This document shows, piece by piece, positions 6,897-14,470 of a stretch of 36,521 nucleotides of DNA (its first letter is position 1; the number at the start of each line of letters is the position of its first letter). The stretch is from Enhygromyxa salina (lineage in GTDB: Bacteria > Myxococcota_A > Polyangia > Nannocystales > Nannocystaceae): contig NZ_PVNL01000014.1 in assembly GCF_002994635.1 (NCBI RefSeq), positions 1 to 36,521 of the forward strand, in the 5' to 3' direction. Position numbers and translations under genes: made by a program. A model generated the notes under the pieces. That model saw nothing but the letters and a program-made list of their open reading frames with translations, did no database searches and had not been told where the DNA came from.

Positions 6897-8591
6897 ATGC
6901 GCTTGCGAGATTCTGGTGTGGTTGCGTTGGCTCTGAGCTTGGTTGTTGGATGTGGTGACGATGGCTCGAGCGAGGGTGAGGGGCCCAGCACGCTGACGTT
7001 CGGTGCGGAGACCATGGGCAGCAACGGCGACGGCGACGGCGACACCGGCGATGGCGACGGTGAGCCAGGCGACGGCGACGGCGACGGTGACGGCGACGGT
7101 GATCCAGGCGACGGCGATGGCGACCCCGACACCGACGGCGTGAAGTTTGACGTCGAGTCAGCCATGACCGACGTGCCCGGCAACACCGGGGATCTCTGCA
7201 AGGTCCAAGACGACGGCGACGGCATGGGACCCTGCGAAGAGTTCGCTCCCGCCGACAGCTTCGAGCCCGTCTTGCAGTGGGCGTTCACGCCCAACGATGG
7301 CAACCACCAGACCCTCACCACCCCGCTGGTCGCGAACCTGACCGACGACAACAACGACGGCGAGATCGACCTGTGCGACATCCCCGACGTCGTGCTGCTC
7401 GCGTTCCCGACCGCGCCCAACCCCGGCAACCTCTACGTGCTCGATGGTGAGACCGGCGCCTTGCACTTCAAGATCAATCAGCCGGTCAATTGGCGGACCA
7501 CGCCCGCGCTCGGTGACATCGACGATGACGGGATCACCGAGATCCTGGTGCAGTCCAACCAAAACACCATCTACTGCTTCGAGCACGACGGCAGCCTGAA
7601 GTGGGAGAGCGCCTCGGTCGCGGCGGCCCCACACTCGGACACCGGGCCGGCGATCGCCCTCGCCGACATCGACGTCGACGGAGACGTGGAGATCATCTTC
7701 GAGAACATCGTGCTCGACCACACCGGGCAGGTGCTGTGGACCAGCAACACCACCAATCAGTGGAGCCCGGCGACGGTCGTCGCGGACCTCGATGGAGACG
7801 AGTTCATGGAGATCATCCACCCGACCGCCGCCTACCGCTACGACGGCTCGCTCTACTACAACAGCGCCGGGCTCGGCTCGGGCTTCACGGCCGTCGCCAA
7901 CATGGACGACGACGAGGATCCCGAGATCGTGGTCGCCTCCAACGTCGGCATCTCGGTGGTCGAGCACGACGGCACCGTCAAGTTCAGCGGCTTGCAGCCG
8001 GTCGGCGGGTACAACTACGCGCGCCCGCCGGCCGTCCACGACATGAACGGTGACGACGTCGCCGACTTCGCGCTCGGAGCCGGCAGTCGGTTTGCGGTCT
8101 ACGATCAGATGGGCGGCGTGATCTGGGACGTGGCGGTCGACGATGGCAGCGGCTCGGCCGGCAGCACCGCGTTCGACTTTCTGGGCGACAACGGGGCCGA
8201 GGCCATGTACGGCGACGAGGACTTCATCTGGGCGTTCGGCCAGGGCGGCGCGCCCGTGGTCCAGCAAGCGCGCAGCAGCGCCACGGTCGTCGAGTACCCG
8301 ATCGTCGTCGACGTCGACAACGATGGCTCGGCCGAGATCGTCGTGGGCTCGAGCCATCCCTTTGTGTACAGCGGAAGCCCGAATCCGTTCCCGACCGTGC
8401 AGGTGTTTCAGGACGCGGAGAATCGGTGGATCCAGGCCCGTCGGATCTGGAATCAGCACACCTATCACGTCACGAATGTGCGCGAGGATGGGACGATTCC
8501 GCAGTACGAGGACAAGCACTGGCTGAAGCTCAACACGTTTCGGACCAACGCCCAGATCGAGAATGGTGGGATCTGCGATCCGGTCGGGTGA
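6897..8591 (+). CDS. FG-GAP/VCBS-repeat lipoprotein, paralogue 1
   Basis: The ATG at 6897 gives 564 residues, beginning with a signal peptide and lipobox (VVGC, Cys19). The frame is open further upstream, but that part overlaps the previous gene and is spurious. Residues 43-80 are an Asp-Gly linker. From about 125 the protein consists of FG-GAP/VCBS-type repeats, visible as many Asp-rich loops: DDNNDGEIDLCD, DIDDDGITEI, DIDVDGDVEI, DLDGDEFMEI, DMNGDDVADF, DVDNDGSAEI. Such loops bind calcium in beta-propellers of the integrin-alpha type. It ends in a conserved block (WIQARRIWNQHTYHVTNV) shared with the gene at 24401-26077. It is probably an exposed, calcium-binding adhesion or scaffold protein. 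A five- to seven-blade propeller is plausible but not countable by eye. Confidence 0.85.
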   Translation: MRLRDSGVVALALSLVVGCGDDGSSEGEGPSTLTFGAETMGSNGDGDGDTGDGDGEPGDGDGDGDGDGDPGDGDGDPDTDGVKFDVESAMTDVPGNTGDLCKVQDDGDGMGPCEEFAPADSFEPVLQWAFTPNDGNHQTLTTPLVANLTDDNNDGEIDLCDIPDVVLLAFPTAPNPGNLYVLDGETGALHFKINQPVNWRTTPALGDIDDDGITEILVQSNQNTIYCFEHDGSLKWESASVAAAPHSDTGPAIALADIDVDGDVEIIFENIVLDHTGQVLWTSNTTNQWSPATVVADLDGDEFMEIIHPTAAYRYDGSLYYNSAGLGSGFTAVANMDDDEDPEIVVASNVGISVVEHDGTVKFSGLQPVGGYNYARPPAVHDMNGDDVADFALGAGSRFAVYDQMGGVIWDVAVDDGSGSAGSTAFDFLGDNGAEAMYGDEDFIWAFGQGGAPVVQQARSSATVVEYPIVVDVDNDGSAEIVVGSSHPFVYSGSPNPFPTVQVFQDAENRWIQARRIWNQHTYHVTNVREDGTIPQYEDKHWLKLNTFRTNAQIENGGICDPVG

Positions 8592-8603
8592 TCGGGCGAG
8601 GGC

Positions 8604-8641
8604 GTGCCGAGTTGGCAGGTGCCGCTCGGCGAGATCGGCAC
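8604..8641 (+). terminator. Nested short inverted repeats after the FG-GAP gene
   Basis: GTGCCGA (8604-8610) can pair with TCGGCAC (8635-8641), and inside it GCCGAG (8606-8611) with CTCGGC (8625-8630). The alternatives exclude each other. Position 12 bases after the stop suggests a weak terminator. Confidence 0.3.
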
Positions 8642-8722
8642 TCTAATCGCAGTCGGCGGTTGTAAGATGCTGTAATTACTGATGATTTTGGCTCGGAATG
8701 GGTATCGCTACGCACCCACGCG

Positions 8723-8968
8723 ATGACGCTCGCAACGCTGATCCTCGAGTCCTTCCTGCTCACGCTCCTCGCAAACGCACCTGGTGGATCGGACGGCGAC
8801 CATCCCCCGCGTCCACCTCGTGAAGCCGTCGAAGCTTGCGCCGACCGGGCGAGCGGCGACGCGTGCTCGTTCGAGGGCCGCGAGGGTGAGACGGTGAATG
8901 GCTCGTGCTTCACGCCCGACGCTGACAAGCCGCTCGCCTGCCGGCCTGATCACCCACCGCCACGCTGA
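8723..8968 (+). CDS. Small secreted Cys-patterned peptide
   Basis: An 81-residue product from the ATG at 8723. Residues 1-19 look like a signal peptide (hydrophobic LILESFLLTLLA, cleavage near ANA). The mature part is Pro/Gly-rich and then has four Cys at 39, 48, 62 and 73 in the pattern AC-x8-C-x13-C-x10-C, with GDACSF, NGSC and LACRP. Small proteins and domains with this GD-x-C-x-F...G-x-C...L-x-C layout occur in myxobacteria, without known function that I can name. Two disulfides are likely. A damaged second copy of its 3' half lies at 9862-9960, and the bases just after its stop resemble the 3' end of the EEP gene. The real gene boundary is therefore part of a duplicated block. Confidence 0.55.
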   Translation: MTLATLILESFLLTLLANAPGGSDGDHPPRPPREAVEACADRASGDACSFEGREGETVNGSCFTPDADKPLACRPDHPPPR

Positions 8969-9017
8969 TCTCCGATCAAAACGCCACGGTCACGCGGCAG
9001 TGGTCCGAGCCTTGTCC
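8857..9017 (+). repeat. Direct repeat flanking a lipoprotein gene, left copy
   Basis: Matches 9862-10020 with about 85-90 % identity by eye. It contains the 3' half of the small Cys-patterned gene and, past its stop, a sequence equal to the last codons of the EEP gene (minus strand; gatcaaaacgccacggtcac and cagtggtccgag). The EEP part here is an orphan fragment. Spacing between copies is about 1004 bases. Confidence 0.8.
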
Positions 9018-9051
9018 ACGCGGGGCTGACAGACTTGCCCGCGTCGAGGCT

Positions 9052-9729
9052 TCAGCGGCGCACCGCGACGGCGCCGATCACGTCGCCGTGGCAGCAGTTG
9101 TGGGCCGTCGCCGCGTTGACGTAGACCTCGAAGTCGAGGCCCGCCGCGCCGACCATGCCGGTCTCGCCCGCTGCCAGGTCGAGATCGTCATCGCCGGTCA
9201 CGCGAATGAAACCAGCTGCAGACGTGACCGTCGCGTCAGCCGCGCTGTAGTCGTGCACCTCAGCGCAGTCGGTGTGGAAGTCGAACTCCAAGGGTCCCGC
9301 TCCAAAGCGGTCATAGACGCGCTTGAAGGCCGCCAGCACCAGCCCCTGGTCATCGCTGAGTGTTACGCTCGTCGCCGAGGTCAGGTCGACCTCGCTGGGC
9401 AGTACGTGCTCCATGCTGAGGGTCTCACCCACCTCGAGCCCGGGAGGAGCGGCGTCACCGGGGACGGTGACCTGTGCTGGGGCACCGTCGCACTCGAGCT
9501 CGAGGGTCACGCTTCCTTCCGCTGCGCCGGCGCTCAACAAGGTGCAGTCGCCGGTGTACTCGGGGTTGCCCGAGGGGATCTCGAAGGTGATGCTGAAGTC
9601 GGGGTCGAGCGAGAGGGGCTCTTCACAGGTACCACCGTCCTTGCCACCGTCCTGGCCACCGTCGTCGCAGGCAAACAGTCCACCGAGCAAGCCCGCGAGA
9701 AGGACCAGAGTGAGGTGCTGAGAGGTCAT
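9052..9729 (-). CDS. Small lipoprotein of unknown function
   Basis: From the ATG at 9729 (a GTG lies one codon before) the product has 225 residues. Signal peptide 1-20 with lipobox GLFAC gives a lipidated Cys21, then an Asp/Gly/Lys spacer (DDGGQDGGKDGG). The rest is rich in Thr, Val, Asp and Gly and appears all-beta, with single Cys residues that could pair and a CC pair close to the C-terminus (HNCCHGD). I do not recognise a family. The gene is bracketed by the direct repeats 8857-9017 and 9862-10020 and has no counterpart outside them, so it may have arrived as an insertion between duplicated ends. GAGG 12 bases upstream of the ATG is a possible ribosome binding site. Confidence 0.65.
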   Translation of the reverse strand: MTSQHLTLVLLAGLLGGLFACDDGGQDGGKDGGTCEEPLSLDPDFSITFEIPSGNPEYTGDCTLLSAGAAEGSVTLELECDGAPAQVTVPGDAAPPGLEVGETLSMEHVLPSEVDLTSATSVTLSDDQGLVLAAFKRVYDRFGAGPLEFDFHTDCAEVHDYSAADATVTSAAGFIRVTGDDDLDLAAGETGMVGAAGLDFEVYVNAATAHNCCHGDVIGAVAVRR

Positions 9730-9861
9730 CACTGGCTAGTACCTCGAGTCGATGGAACGATCGTGATCGACTGTCAATTTCGCAGATCTGGCGCAGACGC
9801 TGCATCTGTTGACGGCGCTGTATCGGCTTTCCATTGCCGCGCCTCGTCACCAGATTGGCGG

Positions 9862-9960
9862 CAATGCGTGCTGGTTGGAGAGCCGCGAGAGTGAGACGGT
9901 GATGCTCGTGCTTCACACCCGACGCTGACAAGTCGCTCGCCTGCCGGCCTGATCACCCGC
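9862..9960 (+). pseudogene. Decayed copy of the small Cys-patterned peptide gene
   Basis: Aligns with 8857-8957 of the intact gene. Relative to that gene, two bases are lost near 9901 (gtgatgctcg against gtgaatggctcg), which breaks the frame. There is no recognisable signal-peptide region upstream, so only the 3' half was duplicated or has survived. Confidence 0.6.
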
Positions 9961-10020
9961 CGCCATGCTGATCCCCGATCAAAACGCGACGGTCACCGGG
10001 CAGTGGTCCGAGACCTCGTC
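9862..10020 (+). repeat. Direct repeat flanking a lipoprotein gene, right copy
   Basis: Right partner of 8857-9017. Here the EEP 3' end is part of a complete gene, so this junction is probably the older arrangement for EEP, while the left copy keeps the intact peptide gene. Confidence 0.8.
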
Positions 10021-10959
10021 ATAAAACACCGGGCAGCTGTCGCCAGGTTCGCAGCCCACGCTCTCACAAGGTCCGCGGGCGGCGGCCTCGCGCGGCGGCC
10101 GGCTCGTGAACACGTGGTCCAGCGCGGTGCCGCGACAGGTGTTGTGCGGCCGCCAGTAGGCGGTACACCCCAACTCCCGCGTGGCCCAGTGCAACCCGGT
10201 ATCGGTGGCGAAGCGGGTTAAGCTCGCGCGGTCGCCCTCGCTGGTGGAGTTGAAGTCGCCGAGCACCATCACTTGATCGCGCCCACGCGCGGCCCGACCC
10301 ACCACGCCCGTCAGCGCGCGCAGCTGCTCGCGCCGGATCTCGACCCCGTCGCCGCCAGCTTTGAGGTGCACGACGAACACCCGCAGCGTCGGTCCGCCGT
10401 TGCGATCGAACAAGCGGACCTCGAGCACCGGGCGCCCGCTGCCGTTGGTCTGGGTGTTGCGATGCAAGCGAGCGTAGTCGAGCTCGTAGTGGTACCCGTT
10501 GTAGAGCACGCCCGGCAGCAACAACCGCTGCGAGCGCGCGTAGGGGCCAAACTCCGCGCGCCAGCTCTTGCCGAGCTGCCGCTTGGTCGCCGCCACAAAC
10601 GCGAAGGGGTCGGTGATCTCCTGGACCGCGATCACCGGGAGCTCGAGCTCGGCGATGGCCTTGAATGCGCCATCGATCTGGGCCGGATTCTCAGGGAAGT
10701 TTCGGATGTTGAAGGTGGCCACGCGCACGCCGGGCTCGGGGCACAGGCGCAGGCTGCCGACGAACAGGAGCAGCGCGAGGCCGGCAAGCGGCAACGCGAC
10801 GGGGCGCCGCAGCCACACGAGCCGCGCGAGCAGGCCAACAATCGAGCCAGGACGATCGGGATCGGTCACTGGATCAGTAGACCCTGGTGGGGCCCGTGGT
10901 GCAATGCCTCGTGGCGTCTGGGTTGGCCTTCGCCGATGTGGTTTGGATTGCCCAACCAT
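9979..10959 (-). CDS. Membrane-anchored endonuclease/exonuclease/phosphatase (EEP) family protein
   Basis: The ATG at 10959 gives 326 residues; the frame is open further upstream but that part belongs to a decayed Cys-rich gene. A basic N-terminus is followed by one membrane span (about 53-70). The EEP domain covers 78-326 with all hallmark motifs: ATFNIRNFP (metal-binding Asn84), VIAVQEI (Glu), VFVVHLKAGGDG (His), VLGDFN (Asp and Asn), TALDHVF, and SDHCPV near the end (catalytic Asp-His pair). The family hydrolyses phosphodiester or phosphomonoester bonds in nucleic acids, sphingomyelin or inositol phosphates; the substrate cannot be told here. The anchor suggests action at or outside the cytoplasmic membrane. 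Confidence 0.85.
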   Translation of the reverse strand: MVGQSKPHRRRPTQTPRGIAPRAPPGSTDPVTDPDRPGSIVGLLARLVWLRRPVALPLAGLALLLFVGSLRLCPEPGVRVATFNIRNFPENPAQIDGAFKAIAELELPVIAVQEITDPFAFVAATKRQLGKSWRAEFGPYARSQRLLLPGVLYNGYHYELDYARLHRNTQTNGSGRPVLEVRLFDRNGGPTLRVFVVHLKAGGDGVEIRREQLRALTGVVGRAARGRDQVMVLGDFNSTSEGDRASLTRFATDTGLHWATRELGCTAYWRPHNTCRGTALDHVFTSRPPREAAARGPCESVGCEPGDSCPVFYDEVSDHCPVTVAF

Positions 10960-11149
10960 TGTGATGCTTTCGAAGGGGGCGGGCGAAGCGGGCCCGTGCA
11001 CGTTTCCCGGATCGACGCCTCGAGCGACTGCGACGCAGCGGCCGAGTTCGTGCAACTGCGACTGCGTTCGACGGCGAGGCGATGCCCTCGCTACCGGGCT
11101 TGAATCGGGACGTGATGTCACGAATCGCCGCAGCAGCAGCGGTAGTGAT

Positions 11150-11570
11150 AATTTCCCATGAGCATGGGAAACGAACATGTTACAGGAATTGAAGGAACGG
11201 TACCGGACGAAGGTCGCCCCACCACGCCCGCCGTCCGCGCACACCTTTCCTTCTCCCAGACACACGTCAGTACAGCGCACCAGAGGATCCGCGCTAGCGA
11301 TACACTCGCTGAGAGTCGGGGCACAAACCCCGTCATTACACGCCCCAGCACCATCGACAATATCGCAAACATGGCCACACGTCCCACAGTGGTCCAGGTC
11401 ATTTCTACGAAGCGCTCGCGGCCTGAGCGAACACCGATTATTCACATGATCGAAGCCGCGCAGTCTTCGAGCGCTTCTACACAGACGTTCGCTACACAGA
11501 TCCCCCCTACGACACACAAGTCCGCGTTGCATCGCGCCCCGCGAGCCGGATCCGGCCCAGATCGTCCGGC
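11150..11570 (-). pseudogene. Decayed Cys-rich (CGxCGxxC-type) gene
   Basis: Between the serine hydrolase stop and the EEP gene the minus strand keeps pieces of a Cys-rich secreted protein in different frames. One frame gives ADLCVVGGICVANVCVEALEDC and then stops. Another gives DHCGTCGHVC, then GACNDGVCAPT, then CTDVCLGEGKVCADGGRGGAT. The pattern DHCGTCG-x-x-C and C-x5-G-x2-C-x5-GG-x-T is typical of long myxobacterial Cys-rich surface proteins. Frames change and stops interrupt it, and base composition is lower in GC than the neighbours, so I read it as a pseudogene. The limits are approximate. A plus-strand frame through the same DNA (11158-11823) has no protein-like features. Confidence 0.5.
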
Positions 11571-12854
11571 TCAATCCGCCTGCGCCCGCCGATCAGCAGA
11601 AAAGTTAGCCGCCGTACAAACCCCAACCGTACGCAGGTCACCGGGCAGGCGACCAACAAAGCAATTCGTAATCACAGCCACCGAGAGCTCCCGCTCGGGA
11701 TCCGCCCAAGCCCCCGACCCCCCAAGCCCGAAGTGCCCAAACGCATCAGCGCTGGCAATCCCCAGATCCCGATCGCGCCCCAGCAGGGACACCCGCACGC
11801 CCAGCGACACCGGTCGGTGGTAGCCCATCTTCACCCGCAGCGGAAACGGGATCACCCGGCCAAGCCCCGCGCTCTGGTCCGTCCGCGCGCGATCGATCGC
11901 CGCGCGTGACAACAAGCGCACGCCATCGAGCTCGCCGCCGTTGGCGAGGGCCGCGTAGATCCGCGAGAGTGACAATGCGTCGAATACCCCGTTGACGGAG
12001 GGGATCACGGCCCGCAAGAAGGCCGGCGCGTTGAGGTTGAGCTGGGCCAGACCCGGGGGAGCCATCGCACGTATGGCCTGCGCAGGGTCAAAGCGCAGGC
12101 CCAGCGCGCGCGCGGCCTTGCTGCCGAGCTCGATGCCGGCCTGCGCGAGCGCGGGGGCGCGGGTGACCAGCGATCGCCCGGTCTCCGAGCGCGGCGCTTG
12201 GATCTGCATGATCTGGGCGACGCGATGGTGCTCTTGATCCGGCAGCCCAATGTAGCAACCCGTCAGGCCAAGCGGCTCGCTGATGCACTCACGCAGCAAG
12301 TCGGAGAACGAGGCCCGGGTCGCGCGCTGCAGCAGCTCGCCCACGAGCCACCCAAAGGTCCAGGCGTGGTAGCCAAGATCACGGCCGGGCGCGTGGGCAG
12401 GCTCGGCGCGAGCGAGGGCGCTGACCATGTGCTCCCAGTCGTAGATATCCTCGATGCGCTCGATGATGTCGGGCAGCATGTAGAGCCCGGCGCGGTGGGA
12501 GACCAGCTCGTGTACGGTGATCTCCCGCTTGCCGGCCTGGGCGAACTCGGGCCAGTAGTACGCGACGGGAGCGGCCAGATCGATGATCCCGCGGTCGGCG
12601 ATGATGTGCAGCAGCGTCGCGGTGACACCCTTGACCGTCGACAGGCTCATGATCAGGGTCTCGGGCTGCATCAGCGCGCCGGCCCGATCTCGGGTTCCGA
12701 TCGCGAGGTTGGCCACGAGCTGGCCGCGGTGATGCACGCTGAGCACGGCACCACCGGGACCTCGCGCTGGCACGTAGAGCTCGAGGGCGCGCACGAGGGG
12801 CGCGAACTCGGGAGCGACAAATCCTCGCGTCTCGCGTGTGATCACCGGTGGCAT
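11571..12854 (-). CDS. Serine hydrolase, beta-lactamase/class C PBP-like (EstB type)
   Basis: A 427-residue protein from the ATG at 12854, without a signal peptide. The first active-site motif S-x-x-K is STVK (Ser72, Lys75). The second is GYHAWTFG (Tyr162), and the late HFGLGGSG takes the place of the K-T-G box. This set is typical of the beta-lactamase-related carboxylesterase group, where the HxG form of the third motif is common and where real penicillin binding is often absent. The protein is probably a cytoplasmic esterase or amidase with an unknown substrate. Length is normal for the family. It is upstream of the decayed Cys-rich gene and downstream of the vWA gene on the same strand, with a hairpin (12872-12895) between. 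Confidence 0.85.
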   Translation of the reverse strand: MPPVITRETRGFVAPEFAPLVRALELYVPARGPGGAVLSVHHRGQLVANLAIGTRDRAGALMQPETLIMSLSTVKGVTATLLHIIADRGIIDLAAPVAYYWPEFAQAGKREITVHELVSHRAGLYMLPDIIERIEDIYDWEHMVSALARAEPAHAPGRDLGYHAWTFGWLVGELLQRATRASFSDLLRECISEPLGLTGCYIGLPDQEHHRVAQIMQIQAPRSETGRSLVTRAPALAQAGIELGSKAARALGLRFDPAQAIRAMAPPGLAQLNLNAPAFLRAVIPSVNGVFDALSLSRIYAALANGGELDGVRLLSRAAIDRARTDQSAGLGRVIPFPLRVKMGYHRPVSLGVRVSLLGRDRDLGIASADAFGHFGLGGSGAWADPERELSVAVITNCFVGRLPGDLRTVGVCTAANFSADRRAQAD

Positions 12855-12871
12855 TGTGCTCCAACGTGAGC

Positions 12872-12895
12872 GACCACGGCACCCGGGCCGTGGTC
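12872..12895 (-). terminator. 9-bp hairpin after the vWA gene
   Basis: GACCACGGC (12872-12880) pairs with GCCGTGGTC (12887-12895) around a six-base loop. It lies 36 bases beyond the stop of the vWA gene and before the ATG of the serine hydrolase. No U tract is seen. Confidence 0.5.
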
Positions 12896-12931
12896 GTGGT
12901 CGTGGTCGATTGTCCCCGGGCGGGGCAGCAG

Positions 12932-14170
12932 CTACCCAGGCGGGGGGCAGCCGTAGGTACCGTCGAACGAGGACCCGGTCTTGAAGTCCTCGCAGTAGGA
13001 CCCGCAGAAGGTCACGATCACGCCTTCCTCGAGCCAGGTCCAGCCGTCCTCGTTGTCGCAGTCGTCGACCTTGGGGATCTCCGTGTTGCCGTCGAAGAAC
13101 TGGACGTAGGGGACCTGGGACAGCGGCGGCGGACCCTCTTCAGTGTCGTTGAGGTTGATGACGCACTCGGTGATGTCTTCGATGATCAGACCCAGCGCCA
13201 TCAGCAGCTCGTCTTGGTTGGTGGAGTTGAAGAACTTCTCGGCGTCGTTGCCACCGTTCTTCGGGGCGCCACCAGCGAGCGCCACCTCGTTGAGACGCTC
13301 GAACGGGTTGGCCTCTGGCGAACCCTCGGGGCCCTGGCCGACGAGCGCGTCGATGATGTCGATGCCCACGACGAAGGTCGTGATGTTGTCGTCCATGTAG
13401 GCGGTCTGGACGGCTGGAGCGAGGCCCGGGTCGTAGGTCTCGAGCAGCTCGGTGGTCGTCTGCCCACCGACCATGCAGTTCGCCGCGCCGTCGGTGATCA
13501 GGAGGATGTAGCGGGCGAGGTCGGGCGACTGCGCCTTGAGGTGCGTGACCGCGGAATTGATGCCGCGGGTTGCCGGGGTGCCGCCAACGATCTCGGTGTT
13601 GCCAGCGCCGGGGCCAGGGATAGCGGCGATGACCGCCGCGCTATTGTCCAGCGCGACGCCGACCTCTGGCATGCTGCCAGTGATGCACGAGTCGGCGTTG
13701 TAACACATCGAGTTTTGTGGGGTCGCGTTGGGGCACGCGTCGGCGGACGGGAACCGCTGGATTCCCGCGTTCATGGCCGCGCCGAACTGGTCCATGACCG
13801 AGACCACGACGCCGTGGAGCGAGTTCCAACGGGTCACGTCGGGGGTCTGGTCGTCGAGGTCGTGGTCCCAGGAATTGCCGACCATGCTGCCGGAGGCGTC
13901 GACCACAAGCACGACGTTGGGGGGCACGTACTTGGGCGCGATCGAGACCTCGCCACAATTCATGCCGTCGTCGCCATCACCGTCGCCAGGATCACCGTCG
14001 CCGTCGCCCGTGGAAGGATCACCGTCGCCGGTATCGCCGTCGCCGTCGCCGCTCATGGTGATGTTGATCGATGTCGAGTCGTCGCCGTCCGCCACGGGGG
14101 GCTCGGCGGGACACGCTGCTACGGCGAGCGTGAGCGGAAGGATGAGGCAAGAAGTTATGGTGCGGTTCAT
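12932..14170 (-). CDS. von Willebrand factor A domain lipoprotein
   Basis: The ATG at 14170 gives 412 residues and has GAGGAG about a dozen bases upstream as ribosome binding site. Signal peptide 1-19, lipobox AVAAC (Cys20). Residues 41-69 are an Asp-Gly linker. The vWA domain begins near 85: the MIDAS metal site DASGSM (Asp91, Ser93, Ser95), a GGTPATRG loop that supplies the Thr, and LLITDGAAN with the second Asp. Several Cys pairs lie inside and after the domain (CPNATPQNSMC, CGSYC), unlike cytoplasmic vWA proteins and fitting an exported, disulfide-stabilised form. vWA domains mediate protein-protein contact through a divalent metal. Exposed adhesion or assembly factor is a reasonable inference. 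Confidence 0.85.
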   Translation of the reverse strand: MNRTITSCLILPLTLAVAACPAEPPVADGDDSTSINITMSGDGDGDTGDGDPSTGDGDGDPGDGDGDDGMNCGEVSIAPKYVPPNVVLVVDASGSMVGNSWDHDLDDQTPDVTRWNSLHGVVVSVMDQFGAAMNAGIQRFPSADACPNATPQNSMCYNADSCITGSMPEVGVALDNSAAVIAAIPGPGAGNTEIVGGTPATRGINSAVTHLKAQSPDLARYILLITDGAANCMVGGQTTTELLETYDPGLAPAVQTAYMDDNITTFVVGIDIIDALVGQGPEGSPEANPFERLNEVALAGGAPKNGGNDAEKFFNSTNQDELLMALGLIIEDITECVINLNDTEEGPPPLSQVPYVQFFDGNTEIPKVDDCDNEDGWTWLEEGVIVTFCGSYCEDFKTGSSFDGTYGCPPPG

Positions 14171-14470
14171 TGCTTTTGAAGCTCCTCGAGCGTGACGCGA
14201 TCGCGTAGGGGTTCGGTCGTTCGACACCAGCAACGCTGGAGATTTATGGGCCGGGGTCGCCGTCATCTCGGTATGGGAGGCTGGAATCTTAACATCGAAC
14301 GGTGGCGGATGGGGGCCGTCCGCGACTGCGCACGATCGTTCAGTTCCATCATAGACATGAACGGCGTTCAATTGGGAAACTTTTCGGCGACACACGCAGC
14401 GCCCCGTAGTCGACGTTGGCCGAGCGACGCGCCCCGTCTATCGCGCATGTCGGTGTCGCTGCGGGCCGGG
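14171..14470. other. Intergenic region between ddl and the vWA gene
   Basis: About 300 bases without a convincing gene. On the minus strand it holds the 3' flank of ddl and the leader of the vWA gene, with its GAGGAG near 14185. The stretch around 14340-14385 is relatively AT-rich and contains the small palindrome gaacggcgttc (near 14360). A promoter is likely there, but I cannot place its boxes with confidence. Confidence 0.4.

Noticed and set aside
8655..8722. Sigma-70 promoter before the small Cys-patterned gene
   Set aside because: TTGTAA at 8660-8665 is followed at 17 bases by TGATTT, too poor to call, though the region is AT-rich.
12848..14179. Plus-strand frame of 443 codons opposite the vWA gene
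   Set aside because: Rich in Val, Asp and Arg with no motif. The vWA gene on the other strand has a signal peptide, MIDAS site and ribosome binding site.
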